From positions 12,873,403 through 12,937,402 of the forward strand of contig ML681981.1 of the NCBI GenBank assembly GCA_007922195.1: DNA of 64,000 nt, in the 5' to 3' direction. This stretch comes from Podocnemis expansa (lineage: Eukaryota; Chordata; Testudines; Podocnemididae). This document shows, piece after piece, positions 1 to 9,825 of the stretch (position 1 is the first letter of the stretch; the number at the start of each line of letters is the position of its first letter). The notes under the pieces were generated by a model. That model was given only the letters and a program-made list of their open reading frames with translations, had not been told where the DNA came from and did no database searches. The translations under genes and the position numbers were made by a program.

Positions 1-375
1 ATCTCTCCCTCACATTCCCACAAGCCATACTTCTCCCCTCCCACCCATATCTAACAACCCTCCATGTTCATTCCCAGGCCTCTTCCCAGCAATTTTTGCC
101 CCTTTCCCTCCTCAGCATCCCTCTTATCCCTGACTCCCCAAGCCATAGCACTTCTTCAGAGGGGTGTGGAAATAGGTTGCTATATTAGTTTAAATGACTT
201 ATTACTCAAAGTTATCTATTAATAAGCCTTGCAAAGAATCTTATTTGTCCAAAACATCTTCTGAATCCTGTTTGTTGTCTGCATTGTCAGAGATACTTGC
301 AGACAGGTGTTTTGAATAAATCACCAAACCAGGGTGCAATTACACTTGTTGTGATAAATGAAATACACAAACAAA

Positions 376-625
376 CAAGGAGTCCTGTGGCACTTAAAGA
401 CTAACAAATGTATTTTCTGGATGAGCTTTCATGGGAGAAAGTCCCACTTCGTCAGATGCTGTGGGACAAAATCCCATTTCGCTGGACACTTTGAAGCTTC
501 AAAGTGTCTGATGAAGTGGTATTTTCTCTGGTGAAAGCTTATGCAAAAAATGTTAGTCTTTAAGTGCCACAGGACACCTTGCTGGTTTGTTTTACTGAAC
601 TAGACTAACCCGGATCCTGAAATTC
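376..625. mobile_element. Foldback Penelope-like repeat, copy F1
   Basis: The left arm starts CAAGGAGTCCTGTGGCACTT. The right arm is its near-complement, ending AAGTGCCACAGGACACCTTG at 581, followed by the family tail GAACTAGACTAACCCGG. Both arms carry the hammerhead-like core: on the minus strand CTGACGA, a GTGGGA/TCCCAT stem and GAAA, and on the plus strand CTGATGA with GAAA. Confidence 0.7.
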
Positions 626-869
626 CCAGGCTCTTAAAAGACTGCGCACAAAATGTTTAGCTGCAGGACCCCCCCCCCCCGGCTGTCCCTGAAAAATAGG
701 CTTTGCCTCACTTTTCCCAGTTTTTCTTTCAATGCTGAACATAGCTGCAGGTATTTGCATGCCCCAGGAATGAAAAACTGGCTGCTTTTGGAACAGCACT
801 TGTGTAACACCCTGCCAGAGGAGTTGGCTTCTCCTCCCCCTTGCAGGCCTGTCATCTCCCTCCAGCATA

Positions 870-1117
870 GGGTTACCAGCTGTCAGGTGAAAGAAAGAAA
901 CGTCCTCCACCTGGCAGGCGTTTTAAAAAGACATGGTTTTGCCTGGCTCTTTACTTACAGGAGCTAAAGAGTGCTGGAAAGCCCCTACCACCTTATTTTT
1001 AGGGGGAAGGGCTCCAGGGCCCCCTAAAAACAGACGATGGCATTAATATTTCCTTCTCTCCCTGTGTCCTCCTTTTTGCACTTCCCTGTCTTGCCACTCT
1101 TTGGCACCCGGTACCCC
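870..1117 (-). mobile_element. TA-flanked MITE (GGGTTACCAGC family), copy 1
   Basis: The copy starts GGGTTACCAGCTGTCAGG directly after TA (868-869) and ends ACCCGGTACCCC before TA (1118-1119). Two more copies, at 1463-1745 and 2749-3014 in the opposite orientation, match along their length, including the CCTATTTTTAGGGGG core and the GGCTTTTTACTTACAGG block. Imperfect terminal inverted repeats and TA flanks suggest a Tc1/mariner-type non-autonomous element. I cannot name the family. Confidence 0.7.
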
Positions 1118-1462
1118 TACGGCAGCAGGAGTTTTCCCAAGCCCACGTGCAGCAGCCGTGCCCCTGCTTCCTCTTCCCTTGCACCCACGAGCGCAGCGCA
1201 GGGCAGGGCGGAGCCAGCCGCTGGCGGGCAGGGGAGAGGAAGAAGAAAGCCGCCGGCTCCCCGGTGCTGCAGCCGGGCGGCCGCCGTCGTCTTTCCGCCC
1301 TCGGAAGCCGGGGCGGGGCGAGGAGCGAGACATGGAGGCGGCGGGCGGCCGGAGCTGCTGCTGCAAGCCGGCACCGGGTGAGGACGGAGCCGGGGCCGGG
1401 GCGCGGGGAGGGCTGCAGCCGCCCCGGGGCGCCGCGCTCGCGCCCCGCCTGGCCCGAGCCCA
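1118..1462 (+). promoter_or_regulatory. SLC35G1: CpG island / proximal promoter and 5' UTR of SLC35G1
   Basis: The segment is strongly GC-rich with dense CpG. It has a canonical GC box (GGGCGGGGCG, 1311-1320) just upstream of the start codon and another GGGCGGAGCC near 1206. No TATA box is seen. It is bounded on both sides by copies of the same TA-flanked MITE (870-1117 and 1463-1745), so the island that could serve as the core promoter is only about 345 bp. The transcription start cannot be fixed from sequence. Confidence 0.7.
1332..1377 (+). CDS. SLC35G1: SLC35G1 coding exon 1
   Basis: The ATG at 1332-1334 starts 15 codons (MEAAGGRSCCCKPAP) plus one base, ending at a donor GGGTGAGG with GT at 1378-1379... 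read as exon G at 1377 and intron GTGAGG from 1378. The single overhanging G joins the GC that opens exon 2 to make a Gly codon, so phase is preserved. It lies in a CpG-rich, GC-box-containing segment, as expected of a vertebrate first exon. The Cys cluster and the Lys run after the junction correspond to the human N-terminal region. Confidence 0.85.
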
Positions 1463-4400
1463 GGGTTACCAGCTCCCGCAGCAGGGAAGGGAGGATGGGG
1501 AGAGGGGAGCATGAAAAGGAGGACGGCTGGAGAAAACGTAGCATGCATCTGCTTGTAGGGGGCCCTGCAAGACTTGCCCCTAAAACTAGGGGCTTCCAGC
1601 GTCCTTTAACCGCTGTAAGTAAAAAGCCAGACAAAATCAGGTGGTTTTAAAATGCTCGCAAGACAGGGCGTGAAGGTATAAAGGAGGACAGGGGCTGTGC
1701 ATAAATGTCAAGTGATGTCCTCCTTTTGGCTGACAGCTGGTAGGCTAGCCGAGCGCTCACTGCAGGTGGGAATGGGGGCAGGCGGCTACCTGCGCTGGGG
1801 TGTTTTACCCGTTTTTCCTTATTAGTCCCTTCATGCTCTTTCTGGTCCCCGGCCCCTCGCGTTCAGATGAGCCTTGATTCGGTAAAGATGCAAGGGTAGT
1901 GAAGTCGGATCGCCTGCACTGGCATCGCAACTGCGCTGAGCGCTGTGCAACTTCTTACGTTCAGAGGCCTGGTGGCCTTAGGCGGAGGTACAGAAATATC
2001 ACTGGCCATTTCACAGCCTGGCTAAGAGGACACAAAGGTTAGGTGGCCAGCTCCCCTGGGCAAGGCTGGCTCTGCTGTGAGGCAAGAGACAGACATGGCT
2101 TCAGGTGACAGTGCCCGGCTATGTTCCCTCTAAGCTGTGTGTGTGTGTGTGTGTGTGTGCACGCACACAGGTTGTGGAACCCACGCACACAACAAAATAA
2201 AGCAGGCACAAAAACAATTCAACAGTGCTAATATTTTTAGGCTACTTTAAGAAGGCTGTTTCAAAAGGTTTTGTAAATTAGAAAATCATTTCCATCTTCA
2301 TGTCAAAATAAAGCTAATGTATTATTTGCATCATACACACTTGCTTCATTGCGCTTGCAAGTTTGACCACAGTCACTGGAATGTGCACAAATTTGGACCC
2401 CAGTTCCGAAAATTTGCACTGAAGAATTATTTGTGCACACAGCCTACAAAAAATTAGAGGGAATGTGGGTGCCCAGCCCCCCTGAAGATCAGGCTGGCTG
2501 CTGCCTCTTCAGCTCTTTCCTAGCAGCTCAGGCACTGTTAGTCAAACTGCAGCTTAAGTCATGTAGGCAGAGTGCAGTTTAAATCCCTCTGCAGGCAGAC
2601 ACTGGAGATTTATGCATTTTGGAAAACCGTTTTCAACCTCCATGAATGAGATGGAGGGGGGTGCCAAACCAAAATTTGGCTTGGGGCGCCATAACCCCTT
2701 GAGCTGGCTCTTGCCTCTAGGCCACATGGCAAGTGTCTAGCCTGAGTAGAGCTACCAGATACCAAAGTCTGGAAAGGAGAACAGGGAAGTAGGAAAAAGA
2801 GGATGCATGGAGAAAATGTAGTATTAAGGTAATATTCTTTTGTTTGTAGGGGGTGCTGGAATGCTTCCCCCCCTAAAAATAGGGTGTTCCAGCATACTTT
2901 AACCCCTGTAAGTAAAAAGCCAGACAGTAATATATTTTTAAAATGCCTGCTGGATGGACCGGGACATGAAGGTAAAAAGGAGGACATGTCTTTTTGCCTG
3001 ACAGCTGGTAACCCTACATTAGGCAGAGATAAAGCAATATCACCGGCCATTTCACAGCTTGGCTAACAGGACACAGAAAGCTTAGGTGACCTGCCCCCCT
3101 GGGCCACACCGCAAGTGAGAGCTCTAGAGTTCCTGGTTCCTAACTTGGGGCCTATTTAACAAGACTGCGCTTGCCTTGCCCCGTACTTCAAAGCCTTTGC
3201 ATTTCTTTTGCCAAGCACTGATATTGGCTTCCATTGTTTTATCTTGAGGAGGAAACAAGTGTGTAGGGCATTTGTTCTTGGATTGTAAACTTTGCGTGCC
3301 AGTTTTGAACACTGAGTAAATTAAAGCAATTTAGGGATAATGGACAATGAATTTTGATCACCTGCACAATATTTTTTGAACCCTTACACTGTTAATAGTA
3401 AAGAATGAGGGAAAATCCACATATTTATGAGGCTTCCTGGATTGTAGATATTTTACTTTGCTTTATTTTTTCTGGTAGTGTGTGATGGCATTTTATATTT
3501 GATTATTTTTATTAGAACCCCATGATTCTTTTTTCTTTTTGGATTTTTATGCTATTTCATTTTATTCACATATGTGGATCAGATCCTGCTTCCTGTGAGG
3601 ATTTGTAGTGGGAGGGAGACAAGGCATTAGCTCAGTTCTGCAGATTGAGTCTAGTTTCAAACTCCAGGCATTGCCATTTACACCCACCCCTGCCCTTTTG
3701 TCATGATGATCAAAGGGCAGCCTGGCAAAACCTAAGTGGTGTTGCATTCCCATGTAACAGCTCACAATATCTGGAGTAGGGAGCAGGACCCAGACTCATA
3801 GGGTGAGAGTCACTTGTGGGGGATGCTTTCATTTTTAGTTAGTTTATACAGTGTTTTTCCATTTTAATTTGCATTTACAAAAAAAACATGGGGCCCTAGA
3901 CATGATCCTGCAAAGACTTGCACAAGCGCTTAATTTTATGCATATGAATACTGTAATACTAGCTGAGCTGGGTCCATGTCCAGAGTTTGTCTCCTGGAAT
4001 TTGGGAAGCCCACAGTCACAAACTTATTCCTGTAGTTCTGAGGTCTGCCAGATAACTCTTCTCTTGTGAGCATTCTCAGACATGAAAGTTAGGAGCTTGT
4101 TTTCTGGCCTTGGGAAGTATCCTTGGTCAGTGTCCTTTACCTTCTCTTGCTGCCTCTCAACTGCCCATTTAGCTTTGTTTTGTAAACTAAGTATAACTTT
4201 TGTATGTATAAATTTTGCAAGTATATCAGATACACACACAAAACTTAAGCATATTAAATGTAAATGCTCATAGTTTCCAAGAAGAAAACTGAGTGAGGTA
4301 AAGGACAAGAGGTGCCTGTCTTGAGCTTAGAACAAGGTATGGAGGTTAATGGATTGTAGAAAGGAGGTGGTTAGGGATCAGAACTAGCAAACCACAGGAG

Positions 4401-7400
4401 CTGTTGAAACAACGTCTGCTCTGTTTAAATTTTTATGCATCCAGTAAAGATGGCTCTGGTGTTGCTTAAAGCATTGTTTGGCCTGGCTTTCAGAGCTTTA
4501 CAAGTTGTTAGCCAATGATATTTTTTTTAAAAATGAAAGTAAGATGTGTTGATGTGGTTGAGTATCATGGTGATAGAAGTTAATGAGTTCTGATTGCTCT
4601 TGAGCTAGGTAGGAATGTTGCCTTTCTTTTTGAAAGAAAAGAAACTCAAGCAACTTTAATTTGTGTGGGGGGTGATATTATTTAATTTTATTTTTTGTAA
4701 TGCATAGAGAAGCACTGTTATGTTTTCTAAGTGCTTGCTTTGGTAATCTGGCAGATTGCTATTTTCAATACTGTATTGTGCCCTATGTTTTCTTTTATTT
4801 TTCTGACAGTTAAGCATTAGGTCATGATGGAGGAGTGCATTTTTCAGACATGTATAGTACACTGGATAAGTTACTAACTAAGAGATCCCAGGTTTTTTTT
4901 CTCCTTTTCTTTTTACAAATCACAAGTTTATACTAGATGTAGGATCCTCTTGCTTTAATTTGATTGGATAGCTAGTTCAGGACTCCCGTTATTTCGGCTG
5001 GCTTCTGTTTGTAATAATCAAACAGGATACCACGCAGGAAATAAGAACCTGACGTTCTGTTTCTGAGCTTCCTTCCCGGGGTCAGACTGGATTTGGATTT
5101 CCTTTTTCAGCTGTAGGTCACTATCAGTCTCATTATTTTAAACTGATATCTCAGACAATAATTTTGTGCAGAGAGAGAGAGAGATCAGCTCTTTGTGAAG
5201 TGGGGGAAGTTATGCAATTCTGGATTTAAAACTTACACTTGTCTTCAATTTGTAAACATCCTGGGCCAGTGCTAGAATAATATGTAGCTGATCTGAGGGA
5301 TGAGTTATGGTTTTAAGAACTGCTTTCTTATGGACTACTAGAGCTAAAACAAATGTTGCAATCAACTAGAAATGTCATTCACTTCCTGCTTGAGATTTCG
5401 AACCTCAAAGTCACATTATTTTAGTAATCCTTGGCCTTACCAGGTCACTCACTTCAATGTCAAAGTGATTTTAATGTTTGGTGAGCTACCTTAAGAACCA
5501 TTACAGCTGGATCGAATGTCATATAACATTATGCCAGCCTGGAATACTAGCTTGTCCAGCCTGTGGGATGTCTGGGAGCTGTGGCTGGGCTAGGACCTTG
5601 TCAGATCTCCCACCCTGAGCATGCTCAGGTACATGGGTCAGGGCGGGAGCAGCTTGGCCGGGGAGTGATTCTGGCCACCCTTGCAGCTCCAGCCAGGTAA
5701 GATGAAGGACCAGGAGGGGATAAGACAGTTGGGGAGGTGTGGAGTGGGAGAGGCCGGTGCTGTTGAAGAGGCCCAGGAAGGCAGTAAGGCATAGTACCTG
5801 GGGTTCTGCAGGGCTTGGGGCAGCGATGGTGATGCTGCGGGGGCTCAGCAAGGTGGCAGCACTGCCATGGGGGGGGCAGTGGTGAGGCCAGGGAGAGACC
5901 CAAGTGGGGTGAGAGGTGGGCCAGGGGAGGCCTTATTGGGCAAGGCTTGGTGGGGTAGCATCAGAGGCCGCAGAGGCAGTCCAGCAGTGGGGAGGAGCAG
6001 CAGAGGCCTCGGGGGGGCCAGGAGGGCTGTGATGAGGCTGAGGGAGCCTGGCGAGGCAGAAGTGGGGTTATGGGAGAGGTTGGGGGGCTGACATTAGATG
6101 GGGGGCACCATGAAGGTGGCCATGAGGCTTGGGGGACTCGGGAAGGCTGTGGCTGCTCAGGCAAGGTGGTGGCAAGGCCCTGGGGTGCCCAGTAAGGCTG
6201 CAGGGGGCTTATTAGGTGATGAGGTTGGGGGAGCATCAACGTAGTGGGACTGGGGCAGGGGGTCAGGGAGCCTGGTGCCACAGGGGGGAAGGAGAATTGT
6301 AGGGTCCCATCACCTGGTGCTAGTGTTCCCCCTACTCCCCTGCCATCTCACCATACCCTACTCCTGCCCTGCCAAACTCCCCTGCCATCTCACCATACCC
6401 TATTCCTGCCCTGCCATCTCACCCTGACCACCTGCCTTGTCATGCTTCCCCATGATCTTCTTTCTAACCCCACATGGCCCTCCCCTGCCCTGTTGTGCTC
6501 CCAATGCTTTCCCTTGCCAGCCAACATGATCACTTCTGCCCTCTCTTGCCCTGCCATTGCCTCCCTGCTGTCTGTACACATGATGGTTCTTGAAAAAAAG
6601 TAAAGGTAAGCCCTTTTCAGGTTTTCACAAAATGTGGTTTAATCAACAAGTGAAAACATGTTGTGTACAGGTGTGAAAGTGACACTTATCTAAAGGTTGC
6701 TTGCTGTAGGGAGGATGTTATTTGAGAATTATGTTTAGGTATGAAATGTAAGTTTCTGCTTTTAGAGAACCAATTTGGTTCTCTAAACTGTTTTTTTTTT
6801 TTTGACTCTTCAGATTTTATCAAAAATAAGATCAATTTCTATGCCTTATCTATCCAAAATTTGCTCACCTGCCTCCCCAGTGAGGAAAGAATTGCAATGT
6901 GGCCCTCAACCTGAAAGGTTGGACTCTCCTGTTTTAGATGGTACAAAGGAGTTTTGAATCTTATAGTCATGATCTCAAGGCGAGTCAAAACAGGGTGTGG
7001 CCAAACTTCCTTAATGCGGGGAGATAAAAAACCAAAAAACCTATTTTGATTCTTTGTTTGTTTGCTAGGCAGCCTTCTGCTGTGTCTGCCACATTGTTCC
7101 TTCTGCTCCATGAGATCTGTGAGACTTGCTGCCTCTCTCTCTAAGGGGAGACCTCTCTAATTGCAATTGCTTTCAAGAGTGACTGTTCCATTTATTATCT
7201 TTATGGGGTGGTGTAAAAGTTAGGGTCACAATAAAATATTAAGCTTTGGATATGTAGAAAAAAATTCTGCAGTAACATCCAAACTCTTGTTGATAGTGTA
7301 ATTCTAACCTTCCTTCAACACACAGTTCAGTCAGTAGAGTTCATCTTATTTTGCAGACATCCTGCTTTCTCTGGAGGTCACCAGCAGTTCATCTCCTCCC

Positions 7401-9825
7401 GTTTTCTCATTTTGTGAATCACAGGGGAGCCAGGAAGAGGGAGAAAAATGTCATGGGTGCCTGAAATAGCAAGGAACATCAAGACCAGGAAAGAAACAAG
7501 AGTTAGGGATCTACTTATGATGGAAATTGGGAGAGGAAATTGGATGAATGTAAACTGGAATGAAACTTTTGTCTCTGTAGAACTGGCCAAGATGAAAGGC
7601 CTATTTAACGAGACCATGACAAGTGAACAGTTAACCAGATTTAAAGTTATTTTAATTTAAAATGTTTCTTGTGTAGTGTTCATTACAAGAAGATACTCCA
7701 ATACTGAAACCAAAGAAGCAAACCCCCAAAATTCCAGAAGTCCATGGAACAGATTTAAGAAAGTAGTGTCCTGATGAAATGTGTGTTATCTGTTACGAAT
7801 AATGAATATTTATGTAGCTAGTGTAAGTTTCATGTAATCTTTAATTGTTTATTTTTGTGACCTGGCTGGAGCCAGTACACTTGCACAACCAGTTACATTT
7901 TCTAAACCTTGAACCTGAGGCAGTGGTCAGAAAGAAATCTGTCCATGTAATGAATTTCTAAACGTACAATTTTGACATTACCCAAAAGCATAGACTATCT
8001 AAGCCCACCCCCCCATGTGATTGTAAAGAGTGTAATACCATTATCTATTTGATTTCATCGTATCTAAGAAAATATTAATAAGGGTCTATGTGTAGATATA
8101 GTGACTTGAGATGTACTTATAATTAATAAAAGTGATAACTTTCTGTGTTCCTTTTGCCTTTCCTCCCCCTTCTTGCTTGCTCTTCTCTGCCCTGCAATAT
8201 AAGTACAGCAGTTGGACAATCATATAGTATTTTCAAGTATAACTGACAGTTACCATTAACTAAATTAGTATTAATTATTAACTGTAATTTATCTGTTGCA
8301 GGCACAAAGAAGAAATGTGCCTGTCCAGGACTTGGCCTGTTTTATACCCTATTGTCTGCCTTCCTTTTCTCAGTTGCTTCTTTACTTCTTAAAAAAATTG
8401 AAAATGTACATTCAGTGGAAATCAGTGCGTTTCGATGTGTTTTCCAAGTGGCATTTGTTCTTCCTGGTTTAATATACTACAAGTAAGTATTGTGCTTAAA
8501 TACAAAGTCTTGTGAGGTACCTAAACATAATCTAATATTCTGTAGGCAATGTTATATCCACAGCTCTGATTAACTTAATTAGAAGTAAATGTGACTGGTA
8601 GGATTATTTTAATTCAGACTTTAATTGGAGAAGTGAAATGTCTCAAGAAACATTCATAACTTCTGTCTAAATAAATGATATTGTTTTCTTAATGACATTG
8701 AGATTCAGAAATCATCTCTGAAATATTCTGAGCTATAGATGGGATTACTCTTAAAATACCTCATTGAGGATCTGAGATATTATCCTTAAAAACAGCAAGT
8801 AATTAGTAGGATTGCTCTTTATTATGTACATGCTACTGTTAATGATAATTATAATAAATAATTTGTATATGGGGTCAATTTGCGAGCAGTACTACAACAC
8901 TTGATTCTGGTGGCAGTTTCTGGGTGTCACTGTAATACTGAAAAATCTCTTCAGAGAACCAAATTGAGGTAATGTTGACAGTTTCAAGAAGTGCAGTTAA
9001 ATGTTTGATGAATCATAAGGTTATGAGGTCAATGAGATGATATCTTTGTTCTTTTTAATTTTCAGAACAGGGTTTTTGGGACCAAAAGGTAAACGAATTT
9101 TTCTTCTTCTACGAGGAGTCTTGGGCTCTGGTGCAATGATTCTTCTCTACTATGCTTTCCAAGTTATGCCTCTAGCAGATGCCACTGTTATAACTTTCAG
9201 CAGTCCAGTTTTTACATCATTGTTAGCTTGGATATTTCTCAAGGAGAAATACAGCCTTTGGGATCTTCTTTTCACCCTCTTTACTATCACTGGAGTGGTG
9301 CTGATTGCAAGACCACCTTTTCTGTTTGGATCCACTATTACAGGAATTGAAGGAAGCTATACCAATCATCTTAAAGGAACAATAGCAGCTGTTACAAGTG
9401 CAGTATCAACAGCTTCAGCTATTGTTATATTGAGAAAGATGGGAAAATCTGTGCATTATTTTTTGTCTATTTGGTATTATGCAGTAATTGGATTAATTGA
9501 ATGCATCGTAGCACTATTTATAATAGATGAATGGACCTTACCATATTGTGGTACAGATAGATTTCTCCTAATATTAATTGGACTACTAGGGTTAGGGGGT
9601 CAAATATTTCTCACAAAAGCATTACAGATAGAGAAGGCTGGTCCTGTTGCCATAATGAAAACAATGGATGTAGTTTTCGCTTTTATCTTACAGATTCTTT
9701 TTCTTGGTCATCTGCCAACTTGGTGGACAGTGGGTGGTGCTCTGTGTGTAGTAGCCAGTAGCTCTGGAACTGCCATTCGTAAGTGGCAACAAAATTCCAA
9801 AAAAGCAAAAGACAATGAAATCTAG
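1332..9825 (+). CDS. SLC35G1: SLC35G1, solute carrier family 35 member G1 (3 coding exons)
   Basis: Joining 1332-1377, 8302-8482 and 9066-9825 gives 987 nt, 328 codons plus TAG, with consistent phases (1, then 2) and GT-AG introns. The product is a ten-helix drug/metabolite-transporter-fold protein with two EamA repeats, at about residues 28-160 and 179-311. Recognisable SLC35G1 signatures include PGLGLFYTLLSAFLFS, EISAFRC, ADATVITFSSPVFTS, ARPPFLFGS, GGQIF and AGPVAIMKTMDVVFAF. In mammals SLC35G1 (also TMEM20/POST) is an ER and plasma-membrane protein reported as a STIM1 partner, and more recently as a citrate transporter. The N-terminus is about 37 residues shorter than the human protein (365 aa) but keeps a Cys-rich start (SCCCKP). 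The ATG at 1332 has G at -3 and +4, and no in-frame ATG lies upstream. No frameshift or internal stop is seen, so the gene looks intact. Confidence 0.95.
1463..1745 (+). mobile_element. TA-flanked MITE (GGGTTACCAGC family), copy 2
   Basis: It starts GGGTTACCAGCTCCC and ends CTGACAGCTGGTAGGC before TA (1746-1747). It is inverted relative to copy 1 and begins only 85 bp after the exon 1 donor of SLC35G1. It shares the CCCTAAAACTAGGGG core and the CTGTAAGTAAAAAGCCAGAC block. Confidence 0.7.
2119..2468. mobile_element. hAT-like MITE, TTCCCTCTAA family, copy 1
   Basis: Terminal inverted repeats read CTATGTTCCCTCTAAG and TTAGAGGGAATGTGG. The element is flanked by an 8-bp target duplication, GTGCCCGG (2111-2118) and GTGCCCAG (2469-2476), a 7/8 match. 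The 8-bp duplication is the hAT hallmark. A (GT)n microsatellite tract (about 2138-2160) has grown next to the left end. Other copies are at 34708-34893 and 53197-53646. Confidence 0.75.
2749..3014 (+). mobile_element. TA-flanked MITE (GGGTTACCAGC family), copy 3
   Basis: The copy is 266 bp, with TA on both sides (2747-2748 and 3015-3016). The ends GAGCTACCAG and CTGGTAACCC are inverted repeats of each other. It is the best bounded of the three copies and defines the family ends. Confidence 0.75.
5850..6290. repeat. G-rich, purine-skewed low-complexity block
   Basis: The + strand carries many GGG or longer runs (GGGGGGGCAGT, GGGGGGGCC, GGGGGG and others) at short spacing over about 440 bp. 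Loose repetition of GAGGCTG/GGCCAGGGAG words looks like a decayed minisatellite. The long open frames here are composition artefacts. Confidence 0.55.
6335..6425. repeat. Tandem repeat, about 42-bp unit, two copies
   Basis: The unit CTCCCCTGCCATCTCACCAT followed by ACCCTAYTCCTGCCCTGCCA occurs twice in direct succession, with a partial third. It lies immediately downstream of the G-rich block and is C-rich on the same strand. Confidence 0.7.
8302..8482 (+). CDS. SLC35G1: SLC35G1 coding exon 2
   Basis: The acceptor is TTATCTGTTGCAG ending at 8301 and the donor is AA|GTAAGT at 8483. The exon is 181 nt and opens with two bases that complete the Gly codon. It encodes TKKKCACPGLGLFYTLLSAF and onward through EISAFRCVFQ to LIYY, which is transmembrane helices 1-2 of the first EamA repeat. 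It ends two bases into a Lys codon completed by exon 3. Confidence 0.95.
9066..9825 (+). CDS. SLC35G1: SLC35G1 coding exon 3 (terminal)
   Basis: A pyrimidine-rich acceptor TTTTTAATTTTCAG ends at 9065. The frame reads (K)TGFLGPKGKR and on to the TAG at 9823-9825, 252 full codons carrying helices 3-10 and the second EamA repeat. The apparent upstream start at 9037 is intronic and is not used. The C-terminal tail is basic and polar (RKWQQNSKKAKDNEI), as expected of a cytosolic tail. Confidence 0.96.

Larger units (their letters stand above)
1746..8301 (+). other. SLC35G1: Remainder of SLC35G1 intron 1
   Basis: Apart from the MITEs listed and the low-complexity G-rich block near 5850-6290, this is AT-rich intronic sequence. 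I found no exon-like frame with good splice sites in it. Fragments near 3905-3960 resemble a dispersed sauropsid repeat with GCAAAGACTTGCACAAGCGC-like sequence. Confidence 0.6.

Noticed and set aside
999..1650. Long overlapping frames on both strands (up to 211 codons) across the first CpG island
   Set aside because: They arise from GC-rich composition. Only the 46-bp SLC35G1 exon 1 has a splice-compatible, family-consistent reading.
2138..2160. (GT)n tract as a regulatory Z-DNA element of SLC35G1
   Set aside because: It is a microsatellite grown inside a hAT-like MITE; nothing links it to regulation.
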